A stretch of 64,000 nt of DNA, taken from Saccharothrix espanaensis DSM 44229 (GTDB lineage: Bacteria; Actinomycetota; Actinomycetes; Mycobacteriales; Pseudonocardiaceae). The notes beneath the pieces were generated by a model that searched no databases, was not told the origin of the DNA, and worked only from the letters and a program-made list of their open reading frames with translations. This document shows, piece after piece, positions 15,445 to 23,931 of the stretch (position 1 is the stretch's first letter; the number at the start of each line of letters is the position of its first letter). Both the position numbers and the translations under genes were made by a program. The stretch spans positions 4,402,001-4,466,000 of the forward strand of contig NC_019673.1 in NCBI RefSeq assembly GCF_000328705.1, read 5' to 3'.

Positions 15445-16503
15445 GTGGCGGGGCAGGTCGAAGCGGAGTTCCTGGCGGCTATCGGGCGGTTCGCCGGACC
15501 CGTTCGCGGGGCCGGTGTGGTGCTGCTGAGCGCTTTCGGCGTGGCCTCGGCCGCCGACGACGGGCTGCCGCTCGCGTTCGCCCTGCTCGGGCTGATGGTC
15601 GTGGGCGCGGTCGCGGACTTCGTCGGCGGGCGCCGGGTCGCGCTGGTGTTCGCCGTGGTCCGGGTGGTCGCGGTGGTCGCCGCGCAGGGCGAACTCGGCG
15701 GCGAGGCCCGGCTGTGGGCGCTGAACGTGCTGACCACCACCGCCATCACCCTGCAGTGGGAGTGGGGGCCGGAGGTCGCCGTGCCGGTCACCGCCGCGCT
15801 GCTCGGCGGGTGGCTGTGGTGGGCCGGGTTCGACGGCGCGGTGGTGCTGCGGGTGGTCGTGGAGTGCTCGCTGGCCCGGCTGGCGTTCGTGGTGGTCCGG
15901 CGCTCCACCCGGCGGGTCGACGTCTCGCGCGTGCGGCGGGCCGAGGCCGAGCGCGCCGAAGCGCTGGCCGCCGAACGCCGGGCGCGCGAACGCGAGTACC
16001 TGGCCCTGCTGCACGACACCGCGTCCGCCACGTTCCTGGTGGTCGCGACGGAGGGCATCGACCCCGACGCGGTCGCCGGCTACGCGCGCCGCGACCTCGC
16101 GCTGCTGACCGGCACCGCCGAGGCCCAGGACAGCCTGGTCGACGTCGGCACGTCGCTACGAGCCGTAGCCGACCGCTCGCCACTGCGCGTCGACACCCGC
16201 ACCGAACCCGCCACGGTTCCCGCCTCGGTGGCGTTGGCCATGGTCAGAGCCGTGCGCGAGGCGCTGGTCAACGTCGAGCGGCACGCCGGCACCGGGCACG
16301 CCGAACTGGCCGTCCGCGCCGCCGCCGACCGGGTCGTGGTCACCGTCGCCGACCGGGGCCCGGGGTTCGACCCCGACCGGGTCTCCGGGCACCGGCGCGG
16401 GATCAGCGGGTCGATCGTCGCCCGGATGGCCGGGGTCGGCGGCGTCGCGGCGGTCACGTCGGCGGCGGGCGGCACCACCGTGCGGTTGGCGTGGCCGGCG
16501 TGA
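15445..16503 (+). CDS. Membrane sensor histidine kinase, NarL-partner type
   Basis: A 352-residue kinase. Residues ~15-150 form about five or six membrane helices with no large external loop. A short coiled linker (VRRAEAERAEALAAERRARE) leads to the dimerisation helix with the phospho-acceptor H190 in EYLALLHDTASA. The ATPase domain has an N-box (REALVNVERHAG), G1 (DRGPGFDPD) and G2-like (GHRRGISGSIVARM) motifs. It should autophosphorylate and pass phosphate to the NarL regulator at 17621. Its stop overlaps the next start (GTGA), giving one operon. Confidence 0.85.
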   Translation: MAGQVEAEFLAAIGRFAGPVRGAGVVLLSAFGVASAADDGLPLAFALLGLMVVGAVADFVGGRRVALVFAVVRVVAVVAAQGELGGEARLWALNVLTTTAITLQWEWGPEVAVPVTAALLGGWLWWAGFDGAVVLRVVVECSLARLAFVVVRRSTRRVDVSRVRRAEAERAEALAAERRAREREYLALLHDTASATFLVVATEGIDPDAVAGYARRDLALLTGTAEAQDSLVDVGTSLRAVADRSPLRVDTRTEPATVPASVALAMVRAVREALVNVERHAGTGHAELAVRAAADRVVVTVADRGPGFDPDRVSGHRRGISGSIVARMAGVGGVAAVTSAAGGTTVRLAWPA

Positions 16504-17636
16504 CGGCGGGCGAGCAGGTCTTCGCGAGCATCCGGCTGGTGCTGCTCGGCGCCGTGGCGGTGCTCCAGCTCGGGTTGTCGTTGCCGCCACTGCTGGCCTA
16601 CGAACACGGGCCGGGCGCGTCGGTGGCGTTCGTGGTGCTGGCCCTGGTCCCGCTGGTCTGCGCGGGCTGGATCACGCGGCGGCGTCCGCTGCCGCGCGTG
16701 GTCGTCGCCGGCGGGGTGGTGGCGGTGCTGGGGGCGTCGGTGCTCGCCACGGCCGCGCTGCCGGCCGACGGGCACTTCGGGGCCGCGCACTGGTCGTTCG
16801 GGCTGGTCGGGTGGCACCTGCTGATGCTGCTCGCGGACCGGGTGCCGGCGCTGCTGGCCGCGTTCGGCGCGCACCTGGCCGCCGGGATCGCGCAGTTCGT
16901 GCTGGCCGGCCCGCCGGACCGGGTGTCGATCGGCGCGGCGGGCGTGGTCGTGCTCGGCGTGACCAGCTTCCAGCTCGGCGTCCTGCTGCTGGCCCGGGTG
17001 CTGCTGCGCACCGCGCGGCAGGCCGCCGAGCTGGCGGCGGAGCAGGAGCGGGCCGCCACCCGGGCCGCGCTCGCCGAGCAGTGGGCGCAGGACCTGCGGG
17101 CCGGGTTCGCGGGCGGGCTGGGCACGACGCTGCCGCTGCTCGCCGACCTGGCCGACGGCGTGCTGGACCCCCGGGCCGAGGACACCCGGCGGCGGTGCGC
17201 GTTCGCGGCGACCCAGTTGCGGCGGCTGTTCGCCGAGCACGACGAGGTGCCCGACCCGCTGGTGCACGAGGTGGCGGCCTGCGTGGACGTGGCCGAGCGG
17301 CGTGGTCTGTCGGTGTCGCTGGCGGTCAGCGGGTCGGTCGTGCCGGTGCCCACGGAGGTGCGGCGCGAACTGACCGGACCGGTGGCGTCGGCGCTGTCGG
17401 CGGCCCGTCGACGCGCGCGGGTGAGCCTGCTGCGCACCGACGGCGAGGTGCGGCTCGCGGTGATCGCCGACGCGGCCCCCGAGGCCGGTCCGGGCCCGGC
17501 GACGGGCACGGGGACAGACCCGGAAGTGGACCCGAAAGTGGACCCGGGCGTGGACGGGGTGTCGGGGCGGGTCGACGTCCGGTCCGACACCTACGGTGGG
17601 CAGACCCGGATGGAGGCACGATGGCGGACGAGCTGA
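16500..17636 (+). CDS. Degenerate histidine-kinase-like membrane protein
   Basis: A 378-residue protein with about six membrane helices (residues ~12-170), then a coiled segment (RQAAELAAEQERAATRAALAEQ cut short here) and a domain placed like the catalytic core of the preceding kinase. Where the dimerisation helix should carry His it reads AQDLRAGFAGGLGTTLPLL, with no histidine. The expected N-box position reads ELTGPVASALSAARRRARVS, lacking the Asn, and no G-boxes follow. It is therefore probably a catalytically dead partner that regulates the upstream kinase. Its last 16 bp overlap the response regulator start. Confidence 0.7.
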   Translation: MTAGEQVFASIRLVLLGAVAVLQLGLSLPPLLAYEHGPGASVAFVVLALVPLVCAGWITRRRPLPRVVVAGGVVAVLGASVLATAALPADGHFGAAHWSFGLVGWHLLMLLADRVPALLAAFGAHLAAGIAQFVLAGPPDRVSIGAAGVVVLGVTSFQLGVLLLARVLLRTARQAAELAAEQERAATRAALAEQWAQDLRAGFAGGLGTTLPLLADLADGVLDPRAEDTRRRCAFAATQLRRLFAEHDEVPDPLVHEVAACVDVAERRGLSVSLAVSGSVVPVPTEVRRELTGPVASALSAARRRARVSLLRTDGEVRLAVIADAAPEAGPGPATGTGTDPEVDPKVDPGVDGVSGRVDVRSDTYGGQTRMEARWRTS

Positions 17637-18271
17637 GCGCGGTGGTGGTGGACGACCACCCGGCCGTGCGCGCCGGGGTCGCCTACTGGCTGTCCTCCGG
17701 GGACCCGCCGGTCCGGGTGGTCGCCGAGGGCGAGGACGTGCGGGTCGCCTGGCTGGACGAGGGCGCGGACGCCGACGTGGTGATCCTCGACCTGCACCTG
17801 GGCGGGCCGACGCCCGTGCTGGGCGACCTGCGCCGGCTGGTCGAGGCGGGCCGGCGGGTGGTCGTCTACTCGATGCGGGCCGACGACGAGATCGCGCTGC
17901 AGTGCCTGGAGCTGGGCGCGCTGTGCTACCTGACCAAGGCCGAGGGCGCGGACCACCTGGTGCCCGCCACCCACGCGGCGGCGCGGGGCCGGCCCTACAC
18001 GCCGCCGTCGCTGGCCGGCGCGCTGGCCGGGGACCGCTCGGAGACCCGGCCCGCGCTGTCCGCGCGGGAGGCCGAGGTGCTGGTGGAGTGGTTCCAGTCG
18101 GAGTCCAAGGACTTCGTCGCCCGGCGGCTGGGCATCTCGGTCAGCACGGTCAACTCGCACCTGGAGCGGATCCGGATCAAGTACGCGCTGATCGGCCGGG
18201 AGGCGCCGACCAAGGCGGCCCTGGTGGCGCGGGCGATCCAGGACGGGCTGATCGGCGTGGACGACCTGTGA
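17621..18271 (+). CDS. NarL/FixJ family response regulator
   Basis: A 216-residue regulator. The receiver domain (~residues 1-120) has the acidic pair DDH at 11-13, the phosphorylation site D57 (VILDLHLGG), a switch Ser (VVYSM) and the lysine in YLTKAE. The C-terminal LuxR-type helix-turn-helix (~145-210) contains LSAREAEVLVEWF and RRLGISVSTVNSHLERI. It is the output of the kinase pair encoded just upstream. ATG 17621 lies inside the end of the previous gene. Confidence 0.9.
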   Translation: MADELSAVVVDDHPAVRAGVAYWLSSGDPPVRVVAEGEDVRVAWLDEGADADVVILDLHLGGPTPVLGDLRRLVEAGRRVVVYSMRADDEIALQCLELGALCYLTKAEGADHLVPATHAAARGRPYTPPSLAGALAGDRSETRPALSAREAEVLVEWFQSESKDFVARRLGISVSTVNSHLERIRIKYALIGREAPTKAALVARAIQDGLIGVDDL

Positions 18272-18361
18272 CCGGCTTGTGGTGCGAACGACCGACAGCG
18301 CGGACCGGCCGACGGGGCTAGCTTGCGAGGCAGGTCCCACTAGTCCATTAGGAGTCATGCC

Positions 18362-19009
18362 TTGACGCACGCCCGTGGCGCCCTGTTCATCGCCGCCGGA
18401 GCGGCGGCCCTGCTGCTGTCCGCCTGCGGCAGCACGACGGACGGTGTCGCCACGCCCGGCACCACCGCGGCCACCGCGACCTCCGCCGCCGAAACCTCCT
18501 CCGCCGCCGCGAGCACGACCAAGAGCGGCTCCGCGGACATGACCGCCGAGGTGTCCGAGGACGTCACCAAGCCCGGCACCAAGCTCAAGGTGGGTGACCG
18601 CGCCGTCGTGCCGTTCAAGTACGGCACCCAGAAGACCGGCACCATCGCCCTCACGGTCACCGCGATCGAGGAGGGGTCCAACGCGGACCTGGCCAAGTTC
18701 GGCGACAAGGCCAAGGGCATCACGCCGGTCTACATCCGGGTGACGGTGGAGAACGTCGGCGGCACCGACCTCGCGCACAGCTCGCTGAGCCTGCGCGCGC
18801 TCGGCGCGGACGGCAAGGGCACCGGCGTGATCATCAGCGGCGACACCGACCAGTGCGAGTCGGAGACCGCCGGCAAGGACTTCACCAAGGCGGGCGCGAA
18901 GTACGAGACCTGCGTCCTTCAGGGCACCCGTGAGGGCACCAAGGCCCCGTCGGCGAGCTACAACAACGGCGACGGCTACGACAAGTCCCCGCTGGTCTGG
19001 CAGGGCTGA
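18362..19009 (+). CDS. Secreted lipoprotein with DUF4352-like beta domain
   Basis: A 215-residue lipoprotein. The signal peptide ends in the lipobox LLLSAC, so Cys ~21 should be lipidated. A low-complexity Ala/Ser/Thr linker follows to ~residue 58, then an immunoglobulin-like domain (VGDRAVVPFKYG, VYIRVTVENVGGTDLAHSSL) of the DUF4352/telokin-like type with a C-terminal cysteine pair. The start is TTG 18362, with AGGAG 7 nt upstream. An out-of-frame three-codon ORF (ATG CCT TGA) at 18357-18365 overlaps it. A terminator follows. Confidence 0.8.
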   Translation: MTHARGALFIAAGAAALLLSACGSTTDGVATPGTTAATATSAAETSSAAASTTKSGSADMTAEVSEDVTKPGTKLKVGDRAVVPFKYGTQKTGTIALTVTAIEEGSNADLAKFGDKAKGITPVYIRVTVENVGGTDLAHSSLSLRALGADGKGTGVIISGDTDQCESETAGKDFTKAGAKYETCVLQGTREGTKAPSASYNNGDGYDKSPLVWQG

Positions 19010-19020
19010 TCCGGCCGGCG

Positions 19021-19060
19021 CGCGGGCGGTCCGGGCCGAGACCGGTCCGGACCGCCCGCG
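19021..19060. terminator. Hairpin terminator between lipoprotein and trpF
   Basis: A perfect 14-bp stem CGCGGGCGGTCCGG / CCGGACCGCCCGCG (19021-19034 and 19047-19060) with a 12-nt loop sits between convergent genes. Confidence 0.8.
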
Positions 19061-19083
19061 TCGTCGTGCGGGGGAGTCCCGGC

Positions 19084-19680
19084 TCAGGCGCGGGCGGCGG
19101 CGACGAACTCGCGCATCAGGCCGTGGTCCTTCACGCCCCGGCTAGACTCGATGCCGCTGGACACGTCGACGCCCCACGGCCGGGCTTGCGCCACCGCCGC
19201 GCCGACGTTGGCCACGCCGAGCCCGCCCGCGAGCAGCCACCGCCCCGCGGGCCTCGCCCCGTCCAGGGCCGCCAGGTCCCACCGGTGCCCGGACCCGGCC
19301 ACCGGTGAGTCGAGCAGCAGCATCTCCTCGCCGAACGCGCCGACCCGCACGTCGGTGCCCGGGATCAGCGCCACCGCCCGGACCAGCCGGGTGCCGGCTG
19401 CCGCGACCTCGTCGAACGCCTCTCTCGGGTACTCGCCGTGCAGCTGCACCGCGCCGACCCCGGACGCTTCGGCCACCCGGCGCACCTCCGCCGCCGGCAC
19501 ACCGCTGAACACGCCCACCGTCAGCACGCCCTCGGGCACCTCGCGCACCAGCCGCCGCCCGGTGTCCAGGTCGACCTGGCGCGCGCTGGTGCTGAACACG
19601 AACCCGACCGCGTCCGCCCCGGCTGTCACGGCGACCTCGACATCGGCGGCGGTGCGCAGCCCGCACAGCTTCACGTACAT
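19084..19680 (-). CDS. trpF: Phosphoribosylanthranilate isomerase
   Basis: A 198-residue TIM-barrel enzyme of tryptophan synthesis. It isomerises N-(5-phosphoribosyl)anthranilate to the CdRP ketose (Amadori rearrangement). The catalytic Cys is in MYVKLCGLR, the strand GADAVGFVFSTSARQV is typical, and the catalytic Asp and phosphate-binding end are in GVDVSSGIESSRGVKD. Length and motif order match stand-alone TrpF, not the longer HisA/PriA. No other trp gene is nearby. Many actinomycetes rely on the bifunctional PriA instead, so a dedicated trpF is notable. Confidence 0.9.
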   Translation of the reverse strand: MYVKLCGLRTAADVEVAVTAGADAVGFVFSTSARQVDLDTGRRLVREVPEGVLTVGVFSGVPAAEVRRVAEASGVGAVQLHGEYPREAFDEVAAAGTRLVRAVALIPGTDVRVGAFGEEMLLLDSPVAGSGHRWDLAALDGARPAGRWLLAGGLGVANVGAAVAQARPWGVDVSSGIESSRGVKDHGLMREFVAAARA

Positions 19681-19939
19681 GCGCCGAACCCTATCGCCGC
19701 CGGCCGGGCGGACGGCGGGTTGCTCCGCATCGCGACGCCGGCCGCACATCGCGTGATCGTCCTCGCCCCACCGTAGAGAAAAGTGTCGCGGTCCCGCGAA
19801 TTCGGGTCTGCGGTTGCGCCGATGGGGCATCGCCGATCGGCACCGGAGTGAGGGCGGTTGTCCTGCCCGCCCCGCCGTTCCTACGTTGCCACTGGGGAGT
19901 GCGGGTTCCGTCCGGTACGGCGAGAAACGAGGCATGACC

Positions 19940-22387
19940 ATGCGAAGAGGCAGGTCGAGAACGTTCCGGATAGTGCTGGTGCCCCTGTTGGCCGCGGCCG
20001 GAGTGGTGGTGCCGGCCGCCACACCGGCGAGCACGCAGCCGCTCGCCGCGTCCACCCTGACGAAATCCGTGCGGACCGCGTCGAGCCCCGCGGCCCACGG
20101 CGCGACGGCGTCCTGGACGCTGTCCTACGACAACAACTCGCCCGCCGTCGGCGCGGCCACGATCACCGACCCGATCACCGCCGGGCACACCTACGTCCCC
20201 GGCTCGCTGAAGGCCCCGCAGGGCTGGACGCCGCAGTGGTCCACGAACGGAACCGCCTTCCAGGACACCGAGCCCGCGTCCGGCACGGTCGCCGTCCGCG
20301 CGGCGAACCCGGTCGCCCGGCCGGACGGCACCGCCCTGGCCAGCGAGCTCACCCCGCCGGTCCAAGCCGCCGCCACCGCGACCGGCGGCGACGGGTTCAC
20401 CCCGCTGCTGCACCGCACGGCGACGGGGTCGTTGCAGGCGTGGAACATCTTCCACCACGCGGCCACCACCCAGCCGAAGGTCGTGTGCAGCGAACCGGCC
20501 ACCGGCGCCCTGTGCGCCGGCGGCCCGTGGCCCAAGACGCTCAACACGGCGGTCGGCCCGTTGCAGGGCGGCTCCGCCGGTGACATCGCCAGCCCGCTGG
20601 AGCCGCAGTACGTGCGCGACCCGGGCAACTCCGCGCTGGTCTACTACGCGGCGGTCACCGAGACGTCGGTCGGCGTCGGCTGCCTCGACCTGGAGAACGC
20701 GGCGAACTGCGGCTACTGGCCGCTGCTCGCGTCCGGCGGCTCGCCGGTGGCGGTGAACAACCTGGCCGGGCTGGTCGAGGTCGCCGGCAACCTCTACGGC
20801 GTCGCCACGACCGGCGCGGTGACGTGCTGGACGATGTCGTCCAAGACCGCGTGCCCCGGCCAGCCGTTCGCGCCGATCGTGCCGCCCAACGGCTCGAACC
20901 CCGGCCTGCCCGCCTCCCTCTACCTCGGCGCGATGACCGTGGTGTCCGGCAAGGTGTTCGCGTCCTCGTCGCCGCAGGCGGGGCTCGCGCCCGAACTGGG
21001 CTGCTTCGACCCGGCGACCGGTTCCGCGTGCTCCGGGTGGGCGTCCTCGCGGCCGGTCGGACCGGCGAACAACTACACCTACAACGCCTACACCGCCTAC
21101 AACACGGCCGGTGCGCCGGTGGGCGCGTGCGCCAGCACGACCGGCGGCACGAACGTGACCACCTGCTTCACCACGGCGGGCGGCGCGCTGGCGTCGCCGC
21201 CGTCGATGACCGGGCTGGCCGGCGGCGTGCTGGTGTTCAACCCCGAGGTCGTGGTGGGGCTCGACGGCCACACCCGCGGCTACTTCGGCATCTGGGGCGG
21301 CCCGTACGCGGGCGCGACCATCTGCCACGACTGGACGACCGGCGCGGGCTGCGCCGGCTTCCCGAACCCGGCCTCGCACCCGACGGTCAACGGCGGCGCG
21401 ACCCGTGACTACGGCTACGCGTACGACTCGACCACCCAGTGCCTGATCGGGCTGGGCGACGCGGGCGTGCTGTTCTCGCTCGACCCCGCCACGGGCGCTT
21501 CGCCGTGCGTGCGCAGCGGCGCGGCGGTCACCCTGACCCCGTCGTCGTACTACTGCGACGGCGGCACCGGCCATGTCACCGGCTACCTGTCGGCGAAGCT
21601 GGCCGGCATCACCCCGGCGAACGTCGACTTCGCCGCGTCCAGCGTGACCGTGGTGAACCAGAACGGGACGACCGTGCCCACGCCCGGGTTCGCGCCCGAC
21701 GGCTCGGTCGACCTGACCGGCGTCTCGGCGAGCACCCACACGTCGTTGACCGTGACCGCGAGGCTGGTCCTCACCAGCGGCGCGGACTTCGGCGGCGGGG
21801 CGCGGCCGAACCTGGTGGTGGACTTCGCGGGCGACGACCCGCAGGTGTGCTTCCAGACCACGCTGGCCACCACGTGCACGGTGACCGACGTGGCGAACAC
21901 GGCCAACGGCACCGACGGGGCCGGCGCGTTCACGTCGAACGCGGTGTCGGTGCCGATCGCGCCGGGACCGGCCTGCCAGCCGGTGGTGCGGGTGGACAAG
22001 GAGATCTGCGCGTCGCACACCCCGTCGCACTGCGGACCCGGCGGAGTCGGGCCGTGGGTGAAGCAGACGCCCGTGGGCCTGCTCGGGGCGTTGTTCGGCA
22101 CGGCCCGGTGGCGCATCACGATCACCAACGACGGCCCGGTGCCGATCGACAACGCGACCGTGTACGACGCGCAGGAGCCGTCCTGCGAGACGGCGGGCGG
22201 CACGTTCAGCCTGGCCCCCGGCCAGTCGAAGCAGGTGTACTGCTCGACCTACGCGGTGCTGACGCTGTTCCCGGTCGAGAACTACGCCAAGGCGCAGTAC
22301 ACCCCGCGGAACTCGCCGCCGGGCACCCAACCCACCTACTCGCCGTACTCGTCGGCGAAGGCGTGCGCCCTGCTCTGCAACCTCTGA
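19940..22387 (+). CDS. Large secreted protein with DUF11-like and Cys-paired repeat regions
   Basis: An 815-residue exported protein. Residues 1-32 are a signal peptide. Residues ~40-110 resemble a DUF11/isopeptide-type beta domain (SWTLSYDNNSPAVGAATITD). The long middle (~120-520) repeats short blocks in which a Cys pair flanks Gly/Ala-rich strands (e.g. CLDLENAANCGYWPLLASGG), suggesting a disulfide-stabilised propeller. Residues ~690-815 hold a second DUF11-like domain (WRITITNDGPVPIDNATVYD). There is no LPXTG sorting signal or C-terminal anchor. ATG 19940 is favoured over 19934 because GAGG lies 7 nt upstream. The role at the cell surface is unknown. Confidence 0.75.
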   Translation: MRRGRSRTFRIVLVPLLAAAGVVVPAATPASTQPLAASTLTKSVRTASSPAAHGATASWTLSYDNNSPAVGAATITDPITAGHTYVPGSLKAPQGWTPQWSTNGTAFQDTEPASGTVAVRAANPVARPDGTALASELTPPVQAAATATGGDGFTPLLHRTATGSLQAWNIFHHAATTQPKVVCSEPATGALCAGGPWPKTLNTAVGPLQGGSAGDIASPLEPQYVRDPGNSALVYYAAVTETSVGVGCLDLENAANCGYWPLLASGGSPVAVNNLAGLVEVAGNLYGVATTGAVTCWTMSSKTACPGQPFAPIVPPNGSNPGLPASLYLGAMTVVSGKVFASSSPQAGLAPELGCFDPATGSACSGWASSRPVGPANNYTYNAYTAYNTAGAPVGACASTTGGTNVTTCFTTAGGALASPPSMTGLAGGVLVFNPEVVVGLDGHTRGYFGIWGGPYAGATICHDWTTGAGCAGFPNPASHPTVNGGATRDYGYAYDSTTQCLIGLGDAGVLFSLDPATGASPCVRSGAAVTLTPSSYYCDGGTGHVTGYLSAKLAGITPANVDFAASSVTVVNQNGTTVPTPGFAPDGSVDLTGVSASTHTSLTVTARLVLTSGADFGGGARPNLVVDFAGDDPQVCFQTTLATTCTVTDVANTANGTDGAGAFTSNAVSVPIAPGPACQPVVRVDKEICASHTPSHCGPGGVGPWVKQTPVGLLGALFGTARWRITITNDGPVPIDNATVYDAQEPSCETAGGTFSLAPGQSKQVYCSTYAVLTLFPVENYAKAQYTPRNSPPGTQPTYSPYSSAKACALLCNL

Positions 22388-22409
22388 CCCGCCCCGATCC
22401 GCTGCCCCA

Positions 22410-22444
22410 CGGCCGGCCCGCGACCCTGCACCGCGGGCCGGCCG
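22410..22444. terminator. Hairpin terminator after the secreted protein gene
   Basis: A perfect 13-bp stem CGGCCGGCCCGCG / CGCGGGCCGGCCG (22410-22422 and 22432-22444) with a 9-nt loop lies 22 bp after the stop codon. Confidence 0.75.
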
Positions 22445-22677
22445 CGGCGCGTCGGCCCGTCGAGTCCACGATGGACGGCACCGCTCGCCGGCGAGCCCGC
22501 TCGGCCCTCCACAGCCCCGGTGATCCGCGGTGCGGTGCCGGCAGCGCCGGTCGACCGGGGAGCACGCCCGGGAATCGTTGGTATTTCTGCTTGTCGCGTG
22601 CCGCTGACCGGCCACAATGGTCGCCGGCCGCGATATTGCGGGGTGCGCCCCCGGGCGGGCTGCCTACGATGGATCGG

Positions 22678-23214
22678 GTGATCCCCGTGCGCGGCCGCTA
22701 CGACTACACCGTCGAACTCGTGCCCTACGACGACGGGGTCGTCGCGCAGTACGAACAGGACCGGGCGGTGGTGTCCGGGGTGCTCGGCCTGCTGGCGCGG
22801 GAGATCGAGCCGATCGGCAGCAGGCTCGTGCCGGGCATCTGGGCGAAGCCGATCATGGACTTGCTGGTGCTCGTCGGCGACCGGGACGCGCCGCGCGCGG
22901 CGTCCCGCCTCGCCCGCCGGGGGTTCCACAAGATCCCGCTCGCCGAGCTGTCCCGCACCATGCTGCGCCGCTACCGGCTCGGCACCGGCGAACCCGACCT
23001 GCACGTCCACCTGGTGGGCCCGGCGGTCTGGGCGGCCAGCCCGGAACGGGAGTTCTACCGGCTGCTGCGCGAACGCCCGGCCGCCGCCGAGGCGTACTCG
23101 GCGGTCAAGCGCCTGGCGCTGGAGATCAGCGGCGGCGACCCCCAGCGGTACAGCGCGGTGAAGGGCCAGTTCATCGAGTGGTTGGCGACGACCGTGCACC
23201 CCGGCCGCCCCTGA
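22678..23214 (+). CDS. GrpB/UPF0157 family nucleotidyltransferase-like protein
   Basis: A 178-residue protein of the GrpB family, distant members of the polymerase-beta nucleotidyltransferase superfamily. The pattern VELVPYDDGVVAQYEQD, then EPIGSRLVPGIWAKPIMDLLV (cut at the usual IGSTSVPG-A-KPIID block) is characteristic, although the canonical ST before VPG is replaced by RL. The function of GrpB proteins is poorly known. GTG 22678 is preferred because TACGAT (22665-22670) sits 7 nt upstream as a leaderless -10 box; the in-frame ATG 22669 lies inside that box. Confidence 0.75.
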   Translation: MIPVRGRYDYTVELVPYDDGVVAQYEQDRAVVSGVLGLLAREIEPIGSRLVPGIWAKPIMDLLVLVGDRDAPRAASRLARRGFHKIPLAELSRTMLRRYRLGTGEPDLHVHLVGPAVWAASPEREFYRLLRERPAAAEAYSAVKRLALEISGGDPQRYSAVKGQFIEWLATTVHPGRP

Positions 23215-23325
23215 CCCGCGCGTGGTCGAGGCGCGCCGGTCGGGGAGCGGCTACCGTTTCCCGCAGTCGTCGCGGGGCCGGCACGTCGCCGCGGGCTGAC
23301 CGTCCACTGCGGATCGGAGGGTGCG

Positions 23326-23922
23326 GTGCTGTTCTCGGCGGTGGTGCTGGACGGGATCGTCGCGGGTCGGATCGACCTGGCGTTCCGGCGGTGGCGGCGG
23401 CCCGACGTGCGGGCCGGTTCGCGGATCACCACGGCCGCCGGTGTGGTCGGGATCGGCGAGGTGGCCGTGGTGGAGCCCGCCGACGTGCCGGACGCGGACG
23501 TCGCGCGGGCCGGGTTCGCCGACCGGGCGTCGTTCGAGCGCAGCCTGCGGGCGGGGGAGGACCGGCGGCTCTACCGGGTCGAGGTGCGGCACGTCGGGGA
23601 GGACCCGAGGGTGGCGCTGCGCGACGCCGACGACCTGGCCGACGACGAGCTGGCCGCTGTCGTGGCCGGGTTGCGCGGGCTGGACGCCCGCAGCGGGCGC
23701 GGCGCGTGGACCGCCGACGTGCTCGCGCTGATCGCCGACCGTCCCGGCGTGCGCGCGGCGGACCTGGCCGAACAGGTCGGCCGCGAGGTGCCGAAGTTCA
23801 AGTCCGACGTGCGCACTCTGAAGTCCCGCGGCCTCACGGAGAGCCTGGAGACCGGCTACCGCCTGTCCGCACGCGGCCGGCGCGTGCTCGACCACCTGCG
23901 TCGAGCCGACCAGCCCGGGTGA
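23326..23922 (+). CDS. ASCH-like domain joined to a winged-helix domain
   Basis: A 198-residue protein with two parts. Residues ~1-105 look like an ASCH/PUA-like RNA-binding domain (LDLAFRRWRRPDVRAGS-type opening, then GIGEVAVVEPADVP and LYRVEVRHVGEDPRV). Residues ~125-195 look like a winged helix (DVLALIADRPGVRAADLAEQ, VRTLKSRGLTESLETGYRLS). A GGAGG site precedes GTG 23326. Such a pairing could link RNA or modified-nucleotide sensing to DNA binding; that is inference. It converges on the CHAT gene with 9 bp between them. Confidence 0.7.
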   Translation: MLFSAVVLDGIVAGRIDLAFRRWRRPDVRAGSRITTAAGVVGIGEVAVVEPADVPDADVARAGFADRASFERSLRAGEDRRLYRVEVRHVGEDPRVALRDADDLADDELAAVVAGLRGLDARSGRGAWTADVLALIADRPGVRAADLAEQVGREVPKFKSDVRTLKSRGLTESLETGYRLSARGRRVLDHLRRADQPG

Positions 23923-23931
23923 GAGGCGGGT

